This document shows, in pieces, positions 49,452 through 62,414 of a stretch of DNA of 64,000 nucleotides. The notes beneath the pieces are model-generated. The model did no database searches. It saw nothing but the letters and a program-made list of their open reading frames with translations, and had not been told where the DNA came from. This DNA is from Daphnia carinata (Eukaryota; Arthropoda; Branchiopoda; Diplostraca; Daphniidae), in assembly GCF_022539665.2 (NCBI RefSeq), contig NC_081333.1:2976001-3040000 (forward strand), read 5' to 3'. Within the stretch, counting starts at the first letter, position 1. Every line of letters begins with the position of its first letter. The position numbers and the translations under genes were made by a program.

Positions 49452-51463
49452 GACGTATTATTTTTTAGTTTTACTTAGTCAGTTACGCTTATTTAAAAAA
49501 AATCTTTAGAAGGGAGGAGTCGGCACGAAAGCCTGAAATGTCTGTGCCATGAACGTACCTTGCTGGAACTGAACAAGCCATCAATGGTCCTGTCTATTAT
49601 ACGTCCAACGTTATTCTTATCTTCACGAAGCAGCATTTCGTCATGTGAATCCATACACTAAAAATGTGAGAAATTACAAAAAATTTCATTCATCTGTCTT
49701 AGGATATTCTTACGGAAGTGTCGAGAAAACTATAGATTAGCGATTGTCTTAATTGTTTTCTGTTTGTTTTCCACACAACCAGATATTGAAATTCTCAGAA
49801 GAATTCCAAGACGTCTCCACAATGACGCCATACAAATAAACATTACATTATAGCATTGAAATATGTGATTTATCTTAAGGAATTGAGTCATTTTGGACTT
49901 TGGAATCAATTTTCACGTTAGGCAACAAAATGAACGAAATGGCCAAAGAATAATCTAGAAACATTGTTACAATAAAGAGGAATAAGAAAAAAAGTGACTT
50001 GCCCAGTAAGTTCCGCTGTTGCAAAGACAGGTACGTCACGTTCATTATGAATACTTTTACATCATGCTTGAAGTATTTCATTTCCTATTCGTTCCTGCAA
50101 TTTTAAGAATCCACCGAAAGCGGAAGCGAATACGACATTCCTACCTGGCTAAATTCAGTATAAGTTTCTCTTTTGATGCTAAGAGCAATCTGCCCAATTA
50201 TCACACGAAGCTCTCAACATAATCTACACATCAAACTGAAATATTGCAAAGAAAATTAAAAGGGACTTACTCCAGATGTTGGAAATGGAATTTTAACCAT
50301 ATTGTGTGAAATCCGTTGTGGCACCTGAAACTTCTGGAATTCAAGATAAATTCATTTCTTTTGCACACAACTAGGTGGTTCTCGAACTCAACTCCGAAGC
50401 CATCTCGAAAGTCTTCCTACCACTTTGTTCAATCTGTAATGGAAAACGTGACACCGGATTTTTCAGCCATACACATTAATAATATGATAATGACAACAGT
50501 ATATCGAAGATTGAAAGAGCAGGTCGATAGAAAACGAAGATGTAGAGCGACCACAGGGAAAGATAGGCTGATAAAAAATGATTCAACATAACAAACAAAG
50601 AAGTCAATGAGAAAGGTGAAAGTGAGGACCCGCGATAAGAATAAAGTGTTGGGCAGGAAGACAAATAGAAACGGCACACGGAGGTGAATAACTATGTCCG
50701 CAGGAAGGAAAATACGACGAAAAAGAAACGTGAGCCGCAATTTGAATTGGCAAGAAACAAAAGGCAGATAACACACTTATAAACACTTAAACCCCACCCA
50801 TCCTTCCCATTTCCACCACAATAATTGACAGGATAATAAATACGGACAAATTTTTATTAATTAATCAGGAAATTCATGTTGACTAGAATTTGTTGAAAGT
50901 TAAATGTATCGGTGAAAATCTAATACTTGCGTGGCCATCACATCAGCCGATCGTGGGTACCTAAAAGTGTGTGTGTAGTAAGGAACAAGAATTGTGACTA
51001 GGGCCAAAAAGGACAAACCAAACACAAGGAGATAAAAAAAATTTCGACGACATGTAAAGAGATATTTTCACAGTTAACACAGATGGCGTGGAAAACGAAT
51101 AAAATGAAACATTCCCAATCTCGAACATTCAACTCCGGATGTCCCCGCTTCACATCGACGAGGAAGTTTAAAGAGATACACAACATGAAGCCGAGGCTAA
51201 CGGGCGCACACCAAAATGAAATGAAATGCGGGTGGTCTTTCCATCGCTTTGAACTTACTTTTTTTGTTCCGAAAATGTGGGTAATAAATACGAACAGATC
51301 AAGAAGAAGCCGGCTCGACAAACTGGGAACTTCCTTTTTTTTTTTGTTGTCCTATGCAAATTTGTCCATCTGTTGGGCCCCCTTTTTTTTTCTTCTTCCG
51401 GATGTGAGATAAGCGGGTGTTTACTTTGGTTGATTTCCCCCTCTTTGTTGTGTTTACTTTCTT
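49452..51463. other. 2-kb gap with ATP8A 3' UTR and one candidate exon
   Basis: The kinase promoter lies at the left side and the ATP8A 3' UTR at the right; a minus-strand AATAAA (plus TTTATT, 50853-50858) is a plausible ATP8A poly(A) signal. The open frames seen here on both strands look like noise. Confidence 0.45.
49559..49654 (-). CDS. candidate 5' coding exon, unlinked
   Basis: A TTTTAG acceptor-like site is followed two bases later by ATG and 32 open codons (MDSHDEMLLREDKNN...), ending at AAG then GTACGT. It lies just upstream of the kinase gene on the same strand. Its phase-0 end does not join the kinase's first exon through any acceptor I can find, so it may be an alternative or a separate start. 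Confidence 0.25.
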
Positions 51464-54400
51464 TTACAGTTTGTCCATAAACCTCGAAGGCAAAGTGGTG
51501 TCGTAGGCTCGAACCATATCTCCTTGCCGTACCGCTCCGTGCTCTTCTTGTGAGAAAGCGTATCCGTCTGGAAATGAGATAGAAACAACAAGACAAACAC
51601 ACACACAAACAAACTGTATAGTGAACAATGGTTATCTGTATTAACTTAAAAAAAAAAGGAAAAAAAAAAGAAAAATTTTATCGAGGTTACTTTGTACAAA
51701 AACGAAACAAATAGCGCTTAAGTCGTAAAGTTGTTAATTTTTTAAAGAATTTGTTCAGAAAAATGAGGAAGATTACGAGAAAGTTCGAGTTCCGTTTGGC
51801 CGCGAGCTCCATCCGATGAAGTGTGCGGCCGTCGGAAAACATTGCGGACGCTGCGCATCAATCGGGCTGTCTCCACCAATCTGCATAAACGAACGTGTTG
51901 GAAAGGGACGAATGAATAAAAAAAAAAAAATGCATTTAATAATTACTTGGTCCTTGAGTCCCTCCGCTGACTATCCAACAGCTTCCCCGATTCGGATCGC
52001 TGTAGGTTTATCTCTCTTTCGCATACTTGGTCAGTGAATGACTTGAACATTGTGTTCCAAAACCTGTATCGCAATTGATGAATAATGATTATGTTTTTTA
52101 AAAAATAAATTATGTGAACGAATACGTTTTGATGGAAAAATCGGAAAGTAGGGCAGTGACTGGGGCCAGGATCAACCCGAACCAAAATACTGGCGAAGAC
52201 ATGAGCATGTGTGACATGCCGGCCATGTTGGCAGCAATGGGTAAACTCGGCCAGAAATGACTGTAGAAACCGATACAAATAAACATGACGATAAAAAAGA
52301 AATACAGTTAATGCAAAGGTTTTACCTGTAAAAAGCCAAAAAGAGGAACCAGGTCAAAACAGATCCCCCGATGGCCAATAAAGAAAGCCACGTCCATGAC
52401 GAGGTTTCCAGGGCCGCTTTCAGACACACTGTGACCACCACGTAAGTGTACACAGCATTGCCCAGTATCAGATAGCCACCATCTTTGCCGTTAGACCACA
52501 CAATATCCTCGCCAAAGGCCATCAACGGTAGCCAAAACAGCAACACGGAATGAAGCAGAGCTGTGCCAAAGCCAGAATTACAACTCGATCGTGTGGCAAT
52601 ACGAAACGCTGACTTACCTTTCAACATCCAGTACCAAAAGACCTTGACATTGAAATGTTGGGCAGTTTGGGAAGGTTTGTAGAGCTGAGGGTATCTGTAG
52701 GAAACCTCGGCGGTGCATCGGCGGTCAAAAAGTCCCAGAGCTAAAGGTGGTGCAGCTGTGAATAGTACATTGTAGAGACCGATGGTCCATCGCTCAAAGA
52801 GGATCTGCCCCGACCAGGCAGAGTAATGGGCGAACCAAAGTTCAATGACGTAGAGGGTAATGTTCTTGTAGAACGAGTAGAGAATGAGACGGCACATGCG
52901 GTAGTAGTTGGAGGCGCCGTGGACGAGGAGTAGCCGCCGTAGGAAGCGGAACTGGGCGATGGAGTAATCCGAAGCGCAGGCCGCTTGCAAGCCCTCCATT
53001 CCGGAGATGCCGACTCCGACGTGGGCCTTTTGGATCATGGCCACATCATTGGCACCGTCGCCGATGGCCAGCGTCACGGCTTGCGTCTCAACTGTCACGG
53101 CCTCGACAATCTCGGCCTTCTGACTGGGCGTAACACGGCAGCAAATAACTGCCCGACACTGCAGGCACAGTTGAAGGAAATCTTTCTTCAAATCGCAGCT
53201 CATGGCGTACTTCAGCGTCTGGCCGTCGACGACCAGGGCGGCCGATGAGGCCATCGTGATGCTGAGGGGTGAACTACCTTCAGATCGGGTGCTCAACCAC
53301 CGACCAATGACTTCCCTGGTCCCCTGCAATAAAAAGGTAAAACAATAAAAGTCAAAAGCCGGAACGAACCGGTTTAAGCGTGTCGACTTACATCGAGCGA
53401 ATCCTCATTCATGACCAATAATTCCATGTTCGAATTCAGAAGGCGACACGCGTGTCCGATATTAATGGCCGTTTCCTGCTTGTCACCCGTCAACATCCAA
53501 AGGCGGATGTCCGCCTCTAGTAATGCTTCAATTGTTTCCGGAACCTAGTCGACAAGTAGAAAACTTGATAAAAAATTTTGTATCCAAACAAAAGGAAAGG
53601 GATATCCCGCTAACCTCTTCTTGCAATTTGTCTTCAATGGCCGTAGCGCCAAGCAGGACCAAATTGTTCTCAATGAGGTTGGCCGCATCCGACAATTTCT
53701 CCTCTCGATTCTGCATCGAAGTGGACGCTCTGTGGTACGTGTGCTTCCATTCTTCGTAAATGTCGTGAGGGATCTCGGCCACTGCGCAGCACAGGGTGCG
53801 CAGGCCTTCACGGGCGAACGATTCCAAATGGCTTGTTGTCACCTGTTTCGAAACATTAAGCATAAAGAAAAAAAAAAAAAGGAATCGAATCTGACCGGAT
53901 ACCTGTCTGATGTATTGTTGGTGTTGTTGAGGGCCGGTAGGGACGACGTTGCCTAATCGCTCATAAATGACGGTATCGGCTCCTTTGCAAAAGAGCTTTA
54001 TCTTTCCGGAAGGCGTCCGGACAATGACCGACATGCGTTTACGGTCGCTGCTGAACTCGAGGATGTGAAGGAGTTGGTAACGATGTTCCATACCCTCGGC
54101 TGTGATCTATCGCAATCGAAAGCCCCAGGCATTAATCATCATGTGATGCATCACTGGCGTCGTAATACAAGGCAAAAAATCAATGCCATACAACGTACCG
54201 TGAGTGTTTCTGGTGTGCGTGACGACAGGACCCATCCTAAACGGGCGGCTCCTTGAATCAGAGCTCTTTCATCTAATAAAAAGAAAAAGGAAAAAGTCAC
54301 GAACGGAGAATGTAAGACGGGGGGAGATTAGCAATTCCCACATAAAACCAATCACGATAAGTGAGAACATGAGCATCTAGGGTGCTGCTTATAAATTGAT

Positions 54401-57400
54401 TAAAGACCTGGAGAAGCAGCGTGATAGTGTAGGATGTTCGGATTGGTTTCATCCTTTTCGGGTATGACCGTGTGACAGACAGCCAAAAGGGTAAGGAACT
54501 CTCGGATGTAGGGGGCGTTCGAATGTTTGGCCGTCAAATCCTGGATCATTGATGAAGCCATGCCCGAACTGTTGACGACCACATCGTTTTTGGCCGAGTA
54601 GATAGTACCACCCACTGAGCACTGCTGAAACTCCATTATATTTTGCGTCAACGTGCCCGTCTTGTCAGTGAAAACGTATTTAACTTGTCCGAGTTCCTCG
54701 TTCAAATTAGAAGTTCGGGCACACGCCGGCGTGTTCGTCGCTACGTGGTACATTTCCAAATCATTGTTGATGAATGTGGCCTACAAGAGAAATTGGACAT
54801 GAGTAATCTTATTTGAGAGCTAACAGCAGAACAAACATTTTGAACAGACTGTGTCCGACCTGAAAAAACCGCACCACTTCGATCGTGACTTGCAAGGAAA
54901 TGGGGATGAGGTTGTTAAAAAGAATGATGTACGTCAATAAATTGTAGCCGAAGTTGGCAGTTGGTAAATCTGGATAGAGAAAAAAAAAAGACATGCGATT
55001 CCATCAATCACAAACCGATGAAATGAAGCTTGGTAATCATAATTTCTTTGAAGTTAATTAAGCAAAGCAGTCCATAAGCGAACGGGGTACAACTGTTAGC
55101 TGAACAAAGGATGTTACTAGTTTTAAGGTTTTGTAATTTGTGTTTACCTTCTAATCCAATGTACCAATGTGAGAAGCCAAAATAGGAGGCCCAAAACTCA
55201 TTGAAACTGGAAGCCAGTAATGCGAGCATAACCAGCAAGAAAAACAGTAACAAGATTTGCATATTGGCCGCTTGATCTACAGTCGATCTCTACAGATTGC
55301 GTCCGCCCGCAAAAAAGAAAAAAAAATCGAAGCAACTGATTATTTTCAATGAATCACAAATGAAAATGTCATCCATTCAACTTTTAACGGCGCGGCTGCA
55401 GATGAATTTTGCAATAGTTTGGTCTCATGGCCGGTATAGAGGACGATTCCGGTTGCCCATTTGGTGTTTTGAAGCCGGGCTCCTCTCTGTAGCAATTGAT
55501 CCGGACCTAAACAACCCAAACGTCATTTACTATTATAAACGAGTATCTGCGTCAAGGGATATATATAGAAAAAAAAGGCGATCGCACATAAGTAGCTCAG
55601 CAACGATACCTAAGGCAAGCGGCTCATATTTGGCGAGTCGGAGCGTGCCATTGAATTCGTACAAGTGACGATTGGGTAGTTCGCAGTGGAGAATGCCTTG
55701 CAAATCCTTCAGAGCTGATACGCTCAACAGTTTGGCCGTTGTCGGCAAAGCTTGGCGGATCTTCAAGTTGGTTTCACCGTCCAAATTGGCCGTCTCGATA
55801 TAGCACAACGAATGTGGCTCACTGTGCCAAACATCCGTACAATAGGTCAATGTAGGATTAGTGACCTACCTCACGCACAAACAATAAATACAATAAAACA
55901 ATACATACCTTGAGGAAATCAAGATTAAATCAGCTGGGAAAAACGCCCCCGCTCTGACTCTGACGACATCTCCGACATTAATTTGCTGCCAAGCTAACCA
56001 GAGCCATTGGCCATCACGCAAGACTTCCACCTGCCTTTTATTGGTCTCCTGGTCAGCTTTATGTCGTTTCTGTTCAACGTTACAAAAATGTAAATATTAT
56101 TTAAAAATGCTTCCTATTTCAACATAATATACACTTACGACATCTTCGACAATTTCCTTAGTGGCCGACACGGCTAGGATGAACAGCAATGGAACGAGCG
56201 TCGTGTATCGACCCGTCGGTGAAACATCGGGAATTTGCTGCCATACGACGAACCAAAACATACGAGAAAAATCAAAACAAAGAAGAAAAAAAACGGGTCA
56301 GATAAAAGGGTGCCGCTGTGCAAGAAGATCAAATATGGAAAAGAACAAAATACCAGGAAGCAGAAAATATATACCAAAATAAAAGTTGGGCATAGCCAGA
56401 CATAGATCAATCAGATAGGTCACGCCGTGTAGTAGAGGACGACGGAAATTTGGACGCATTCAGCTGAAAGTTCCCAAAAAAGAATTTGGCCATTGTGTTT
56501 TCCTTGCCAACACGATTCTCGTCTGATGGTTCAAACCAACCAAGAAAAAAAAAAATCGGACAAGATTCTCTCTCTCCTCAAAACCCTGTGACAAAGCAAA
56601 AAAGACATATTGCTTTTTCTTTTCTTACCCCAACCCATTTCAAAGTGCGGTTTTCCCCTTCACTTGGTCATTAGTGTCGCAATTAGGCTTTCCACTAGAA
56701 GAATCATCCCATTCCAAGAAAACGCGAAAGGGTTCCTTGCACTCCAACAAAATGGGGCGGTTACGTGTAGGACATTAAGAAAGAAAGTGAACTTATTTTC
56801 TCAGAAACTCTTGTCTTCTTTCTCAATAGTCTCTAAAACAAATAGACTTCATACATGGCTACCGCTCTACAGCAACAAGGCTAATACGCATTGATTTTCC
56901 AGGACGGCTATAAACTTGCCCCTAGCTTCCCATTTCTTTGCAAGAAACTTGCACTGAGGAAAATGGTGAAACGATTTTAGAGCGTGCAACTTTGACATGA
57001 TTGGCTTTCGAGTAGGGGTGTACACGGTACGCCTCGCCGTCTCCTCCCAAAAAATCAATGAGATTAAGGTGTGCGACACTTGGTAGGGCCTACATTTTCC
57101 TGTTAACGCGGCTCAGACAAACTACACGATCAATTTCCCATCATCTGCTACGCCACAGGACATTTCACCATCAAATAGGATTGCGGCCGATTTGTAATAC
57201 ATGCTTTTCAACTGGAAATAAAGGTAAAATGAATGTTTTGATTTACCTGGAGTAGGGCGATGAATAGGAAAAAGCAGTTGGAGTAGCGTCGAAATTGCTC
57301 AAAGAGGAAGCAAGGTAGGAAGGAGAGGGCGTTGTATTTCGCCGTCGAGACCCGGTTGCTGCAAAAACGCTGTCCAGTCACCTGGATCCGGATGGCACGA

Positions 57401-58467
57401 AGTTCCACACATTCGGCCGCCTCGGTGGCGCCCGACGTCCGGTCGTCCTCCTCCTCTGTAACTCGCATATCACATCACAACTCGGATAGTTATCATCAAA
57501 TTATCCGATCAAGTGGGAGAAGAAGGAGAACTAGAAGTACAGGGAGGACTTTTTGCGTTTCCATTCGGCTCCAAACGCACAAAAATCATCGCACCAATCG
57601 ACTACAAGAACAAAAATAACCGAATTGAAGGACAAAAAGGAAACTAAATCACGCCCACTAGCATCAAACACAATCACTATGCAAATATCCTAGGAACATT
57701 GGATCCGTTAGTGTTCTTCAATAACAGCAAGAAAAAAACAAACAATGCCCCTCTTTAATATTCTCGAGTTCTTTCTTGTTCAGCAACAGGCGGCGGTGAT
57801 AGGGCAGGGTGACGACACCCGGCATCTGCCGTCGTTGTCGTCTTCGATTCTCCCTTGAAATGAGAAGGAAAAAGTGAAGCACACCAGTCGAGTAGTGTTC
57901 CTTATTCTTTTTCCTTCTGATGTTTCTAACCCCCGTTTTGCTTCTGAGGAAAACCCCCACGCAGAGAAAATTGTTGGAGAGCGCAAGCGTCGACCGCCGG
58001 TCAATAATTTTCTCTTCACGAAACGCACCAAAGATCTTACTTGTACAAACTGTAGTTCTGTACACTAGTATATTACTGTACATGCACAATACGGAAGAGA
58101 AACGGAAAAGAATAAAGGAAAAAGACCGGAAAACGTGCAGCCCTTACCAGAAAGCCATCAATAGCATGTCTACTACCGAGGTCGGCCATTCAACATATTA
58201 AAATATTAGGATTTGTTTTCTAGCACAAAGGATGGATTAATAGAATCCAAGGATGAACTCAGTCAATATTGAATAACACAACAGAGAAACGTGACGGAAA
58301 TAATCAAAGCTGAATGCATTTAAGATTATAATGGCGTATTGTTTTGAAAGAGAATAAAAAAGACGACACGAAACGAAGAGTCTATGAGTAGAGTCTAAAT
58401 TTTTGAATTCAAATGTTTGTTTGTGAACGTTACCGCTTAGTCGACTGATCATGCCAAAAGTTCCCAT
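51464..58467 (-). CDS. ATP8A: phospholipid-transporting P4-ATPase, ATP8A class
   Basis: Aminophospholipid flippase moving phosphatidylserine to the cytosolic leaflet, normally with a CDC50 partner. Nineteen exons: 58434-58467, 57247-57455, 56139-56237, 55909-56069, 55610-55821, 55382-55506, 55148-55289, 54860-54969, 54408-54780, 54199-54272, 53903-54106, 53615-53842, 53392-53544, 52618-53323, 52326-52560, 52126-52260, 51947-52063, 51777-51880, 51464-51567; 1,174 aa. Motifs: [39 protein letters not shown] (P4 PISL), phosphorylation site [29 protein letters not shown], and a C-terminal [13 protein letters not shown] regulatory motif as in vertebrate ATP8A1. The first exon ([11 protein letters not shown]) fits phase but is inferred; an ATG at 57468 is the alternative start. 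Confidence 0.94.
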
Positions 58468-59114
58468 TGGTATCGCTTTAATGGCGCGCAGAAAAGGTGC
58501 AGAGATGCAGCTGGTTCTTAAACCTTTCACTATTTCATGTAAACAAAATTTGAACAACGGGTTGACTCACACGCCGACGTAAACACAAACATCCAAACTG
58601 TAAAACGGGATTTCCAGTTTTAAAATGTCTTCCAGTTTAGCCTTCACTGTCGAACTGCATAACGCCACTTGGGGATAAAATTACCTTAGGCTGTTGTAGT
58701 TAAAAAAAAAGAACAGCTCAGAAATCCCAGAAAAGATAGACTTTTACTGTTTGTTTTTTAATCAGGTGAGTTTTCTTTCTGCAGTTGTTCTATCATTTCC
58801 CAACTGATATGAAATATAGCCACAAAAAGAGGTATTATATATATCTAGTTGGAATTCGCACTCGATGCCACTATGCAGCACACAGCACTGTATCTCCTTT
58901 ACCTTCGACACGAGAAAAGAACCGCCCTCCTCCAAGCGAAACACCAACTGCCATGCGCCATTTGTCTCAAAAGGGGATGTTTGAATGCAACAAGTAACAG
59001 AGCCATCTACTGATAAAAAGCTCTATTTCTTTTTTTTTTCGAATACGAATTTGAAAGCTCTTAACATCGTATGCTAAATTATTTCTATAAAATATCACGT
59101 TATCAAATATGGTG
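58468..59114. other. ATP8A upstream region and SMPD2 3' flank
   Basis: Probable ATP8A promoter and 5' UTR side. No other gene is seen; the short open frames are unremarkable. Confidence 0.4.
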
Positions 59115-60414
59115 TTATAAATTTTCGAGGAATTTTAATCGAGTCATAATGGCGAGTTTCCCTGCCAGAATGCCGTGTAACTCGATCCGGTTCCAAAGGG
59201 TGGCCATGATAAGGCAAAAAACGGCGACTAGAGTCATGAACAAATGGGTGACTGTCAAGGTGTAGTGAACAATGCGTGAGCCATCGTGGGAAAAAGGAAG
59301 AGTCGCTAACAGAACGATAAATAGACCAAAGGCCAGCCAATAGTTCCGTCTGTCATTGGAGAGATTCCTAAGCGCAGAATCACACACCTGTAAAGCTTCC
59401 TTCAATGACCAGATGGACAATTCTTTGCTCCGGCTTTCATCGGCAACATTAGGCTGGTTTTCCACAATTCTAAATTTGGCACAAACTGCTTCATGGTCTG
59501 AGTAACTAAAGGAATAGCCAGGAATGCGAGATGGAAGTGGAATGTTGACATTAACTGTCTCAATATGTAGGCCTTCTCTTGAACTACCCATGATGAAATC
59601 GATGCGTTTGCCATTAGGACAGGTATTCAGGCTTTCTATCGCTGTATACGAGTTGGCTGGTGTTTCACTAGTCGTACCTTCAGAGTCCGGCTGTAAATGA
59701 AAATAAGAATTATATTGTTCAAGTTAAAATTTAATCCATACAATTAAAATACTAGTACCTTTCCAGTGGTAAGATACAAATCTTGCAATGAGGTATGGTC
59801 GCAAATAAGTCGGTAGGCAAGACTTCCTGGCTCAGTATTTAAATCACCGCCAAGGATACAAACGTCAGCTTTGTTCCGCGTGTAGCGTATCATTTGTGAT
59901 GTTTCAAAGGCTTGTACTACCCGGTGGGCATGGTATTCATCACTTGCCGGGTTGTATTCTGCATGTAACTGAGAAAAATTTTAATAGTAGGCTACACTCA
60001 AACTAAACTGAATTACAAACTTACATGAGTTACATAAAGATTAATTTTCAGACCATGGTAAATAACTGTGCACAGACCAACACCTTTCCCTCCAAACCAG
60101 TCCCCATGCTGAATTTTGTGGATGTACCCATTAAGGCTCCAAGCATGGAAGTAAACATCCACAATCTTGGCTTTTGAGAGAATACAAACTCCACCACCAA
60201 TGACCCCACTGTGAAAGTAGTGACTGTAGGGCATGACATTCACCACCTTGTTGGCTATCAGTTGGAAATCTTCTTCTACCCAGACCTCTTGCAAGAACAC
60301 AAAATCATAACATCCTGATTGCAGATGGTTTGCTATTGCATCTATGCGAATCTTGCGATCTTTCGAAACTCCAGCAATGCCCCAGCAGTTTAAAGTCAAA
60401 GCCGTCAACTCCAT
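59115..60414 (-). CDS. SMPD2: neutral sphingomyelinase (SMPD2 type)
   Basis: Mg-dependent neutral sphingomyelinase, which hydrolyses sphingomyelin to ceramide and phosphocholine. Exons: 60025-60414, 59759-59968, 59115-59690; 391 aa (vertebrate nSMase1 about 420). It is an endonuclease/exonuclease/phosphatase-fold enzyme with LTLNCWGIAGVSKDR at the start, FLQEVWVEEDF (Mg-binding Glu), the GGDLNTEPGSLAY segment, and the catalytic SYSDHEAVCAKF. Two C-terminal hydrophobic segments (about residues 315-335 and 343-365) give the membrane hairpin typical of nSMase1. It is divergent from DCUN1D, sharing its promoter region. Confidence 0.93.
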
Positions 60415-61109
60415 TATCTGATATGCAAAAAGATAAGAACAGTAAGGGCACTTTGTTCTATGCTGTGAAGCTTACCTGCAGTGGCAAATGATACTTTTAT
60501 ATAGAATATGCAATTGTTTCAAAATGAATGAAATTACACAACAGATTTTAAAACAATGACAAAAACGGCAAAGGACGTGATTTAAGTATTAGGGTTTTTG
60601 CCACTTCTAGCTAAACACGTGAGATTGCCCTGTTGTCAACAAACAGTCAGCTGCTACTATCGATATTGAAGCAATCGATTTTTTCGCGCTTGGCTGAGTA
60701 TCGTCTGCGTCATAGGACGTTCTCCATGAAGACCTTGTTGATCAGCTGGTCATCTTTTTGTATCGATAGCTTTCCACTATCGATTACTTGTCTCGAAGAA
60801 GGTAAGGGTAAGCCCTAAAAGCCCATCGAAGGGTTTTCGTTTCACCGTCAGAAAGATAGAAATATAACGTTTGGAACGAACAAATCTAATTAGGATACCG
60901 TTGGTCAGAATAAACATATTACTCTTGCTTGTAATTCACCCTAAAAACCTTCGGTAGTTAATTGCCTTCAAAAACTCAAACTAGCTAACCTTTTCAAGGA
61001 CGTATACGAAACCCATCTGTATGCCCAGCCGTCAGATTCAATTGATTAGGAAATCGGTGAACACTTTTTTCGCCTCAATCCACGGGCGAAAAGGAAACAG
61101 GCAAGTGTA
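60415..61109. promoter_or_regulatory. divergent promoter SMPD2 / DCUN1D with DRE palindromes
   Basis: The interval between two opposite start codons contains perfect TATCGATA at 60658-60665 and 60762-60769. Two half-matching sites (AATCGATT about 60673, CTATCGATTAC about 60776) lie nearby. TATCGATA is the DNA-replication-related element bound by DREF in insects, common in housekeeping promoters. Function here is inferred. Confidence 0.65.
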
Positions 61110-62118
61110 ATGCCTCGCAATAGCAACAACAGTACCAAGAGGAAAATGGATCTGGGTGAGGATCTTAGCTCATTGTTTGGAAAACGGTCAAAAACTAGCA
61201 GCAGCAGCACTGTGAATCGCTCTAGAACCAAAGGGATGGAAGAGGCACCCACCTCATTTAACCAAAAAAAATGTGTTGCCTGGTTTCGACAATACAGCAC
61301 CCCCAGCAACACAGATACCATAGGTAATGTTTGTTGTTTTTCTTTTAGCTGACCTGAATAAACTTTTTATTTATGTACGTATATGTAGGGCCTGAAGGTG
61401 TTGAAGCATTTTGTCGGGATCTAAATGTGGAGCCAGAAAATATTGCATTGCTAGTCTTGTCATGGAAAATGGGAGCCAAACAAATGGGTTATTTCACGTT
61501 GCAAGAATGGCTACTTGGCCTTACAGATTTACAGTAAATATTTTTATTTGTCTCGTAGTTGCATTAAACTTTTTTAATAATTTTTTCCCACCTTAATTAC
61601 AGATGTGATTCATTAGTAAAGCTACAAGGGAAACTTAACTACCTTCATTCATTGTTGCTGGACAGTTCCCATTTCAAGTCCATCTACCGATATGCCTTTG
61701 ATTTTTCTAAGGTAATCTATAATTTTATGCTTCAACCACTTTGGACCAGTAATTACAACCATATAATTAGGATAAAGATCAGAGAAGTTTAGACATTGAA
61801 ACTGCCAAAGCAATGTTAGGTTTGTTGCTTGGAAGGCAGTGGTCGCTCTTGAATTCCTTTTTCCAGTTCTTAGATCAATCTCGGTACCGCGTTTTGAACA
61901 AAGACCAATGGTGCAACGTGCTCGAGTTTTCACGTGCTGTTGACGTAGATTTGAAGAACTACGATGTTGACGGAGCTTGTGAGTCTCACACTAAAATACA
62001 ATGGTTCAGATTACGGAGTTTTAATAATCATGTTCTTTGTCTAATTTCAGGGCCTGTGATGCTGGATGAATTTGTAGAATGGCTCAAGGTGAATAGAGGG
62101 GAATCGAACATTCAATAA
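61110..62118 (+). CDS. DCUN1D5: DCN1-like protein (DCUN1D4/5 type)
   Basis: Scaffold-type cullin neddylation factor: brings NEDD8-charged UBE2M to cullins. Exons: 61110-61323, 61389-61533, 61603-61711, 61771-61978, 62051-62118; 247 aa. A basic N-terminal region ([19 protein letters not shown]) typical of the DCUN1D4/5 group precedes the potentiating-neddylation domain, with [47 protein letters not shown] and the C-terminal [13 protein letters not shown]. Exon phases agree and no break is seen. DCUN1D4 and DCUN1D5 cannot be separated by eye; invertebrates usually have one gene for both. Confidence 0.92.
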
Positions 62119-62119
62119 A
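62114..62119 (+). terminator. AATAAA overlapping the DCUN1D stop codon
   Basis: The hexamer spans the TAA at 62116-62118. If used, the 3' UTR would be only tens of bases. Confidence 0.4.
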
Positions 62120-62366
62120 TACTTTTCTTAGAAAATTTCAATGCTCTGATCGTCCATATATTTCCCAACCATCCTTAATCGGAGGGGGTTTTAAGCCTGC
62201 TGTCTTTCGAGCTGCCAGCCCGGATTTCATCACTCCCCCCAGTGAGTGGAGCACAACTATTTGCCGAAAAAATTCACTTTTTTTTCTTTTTTCTGTTTGT
62301 TATTTTGATTTGAAACAATACAAAAAAGGCTCTACTCTTTTCAATCAAAAAGAATTGCGCGTCACA

Positions 62367-62372
62367 TTTATT
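62367..62372 (-). terminator. poly(A) signal of FRG1
   Basis: TTTATT on the plus strand, so AATAAA on the minus strand, about 45 bases after the FRG1 stop codon. Confidence 0.6.
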
Positions 62373-62414
62373 ACGTCAAACCCTTCCAACTTGCAAAAAT
62401 CTACTTGACTTGGT

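Noticed and set aside
57718-58089. Minus-strand frame with [12 protein letters not shown] as ATP8A first exon
   Set aside because: No usable donor with matching phase follows it; the exon at 58434-58467 fits phase exactly.
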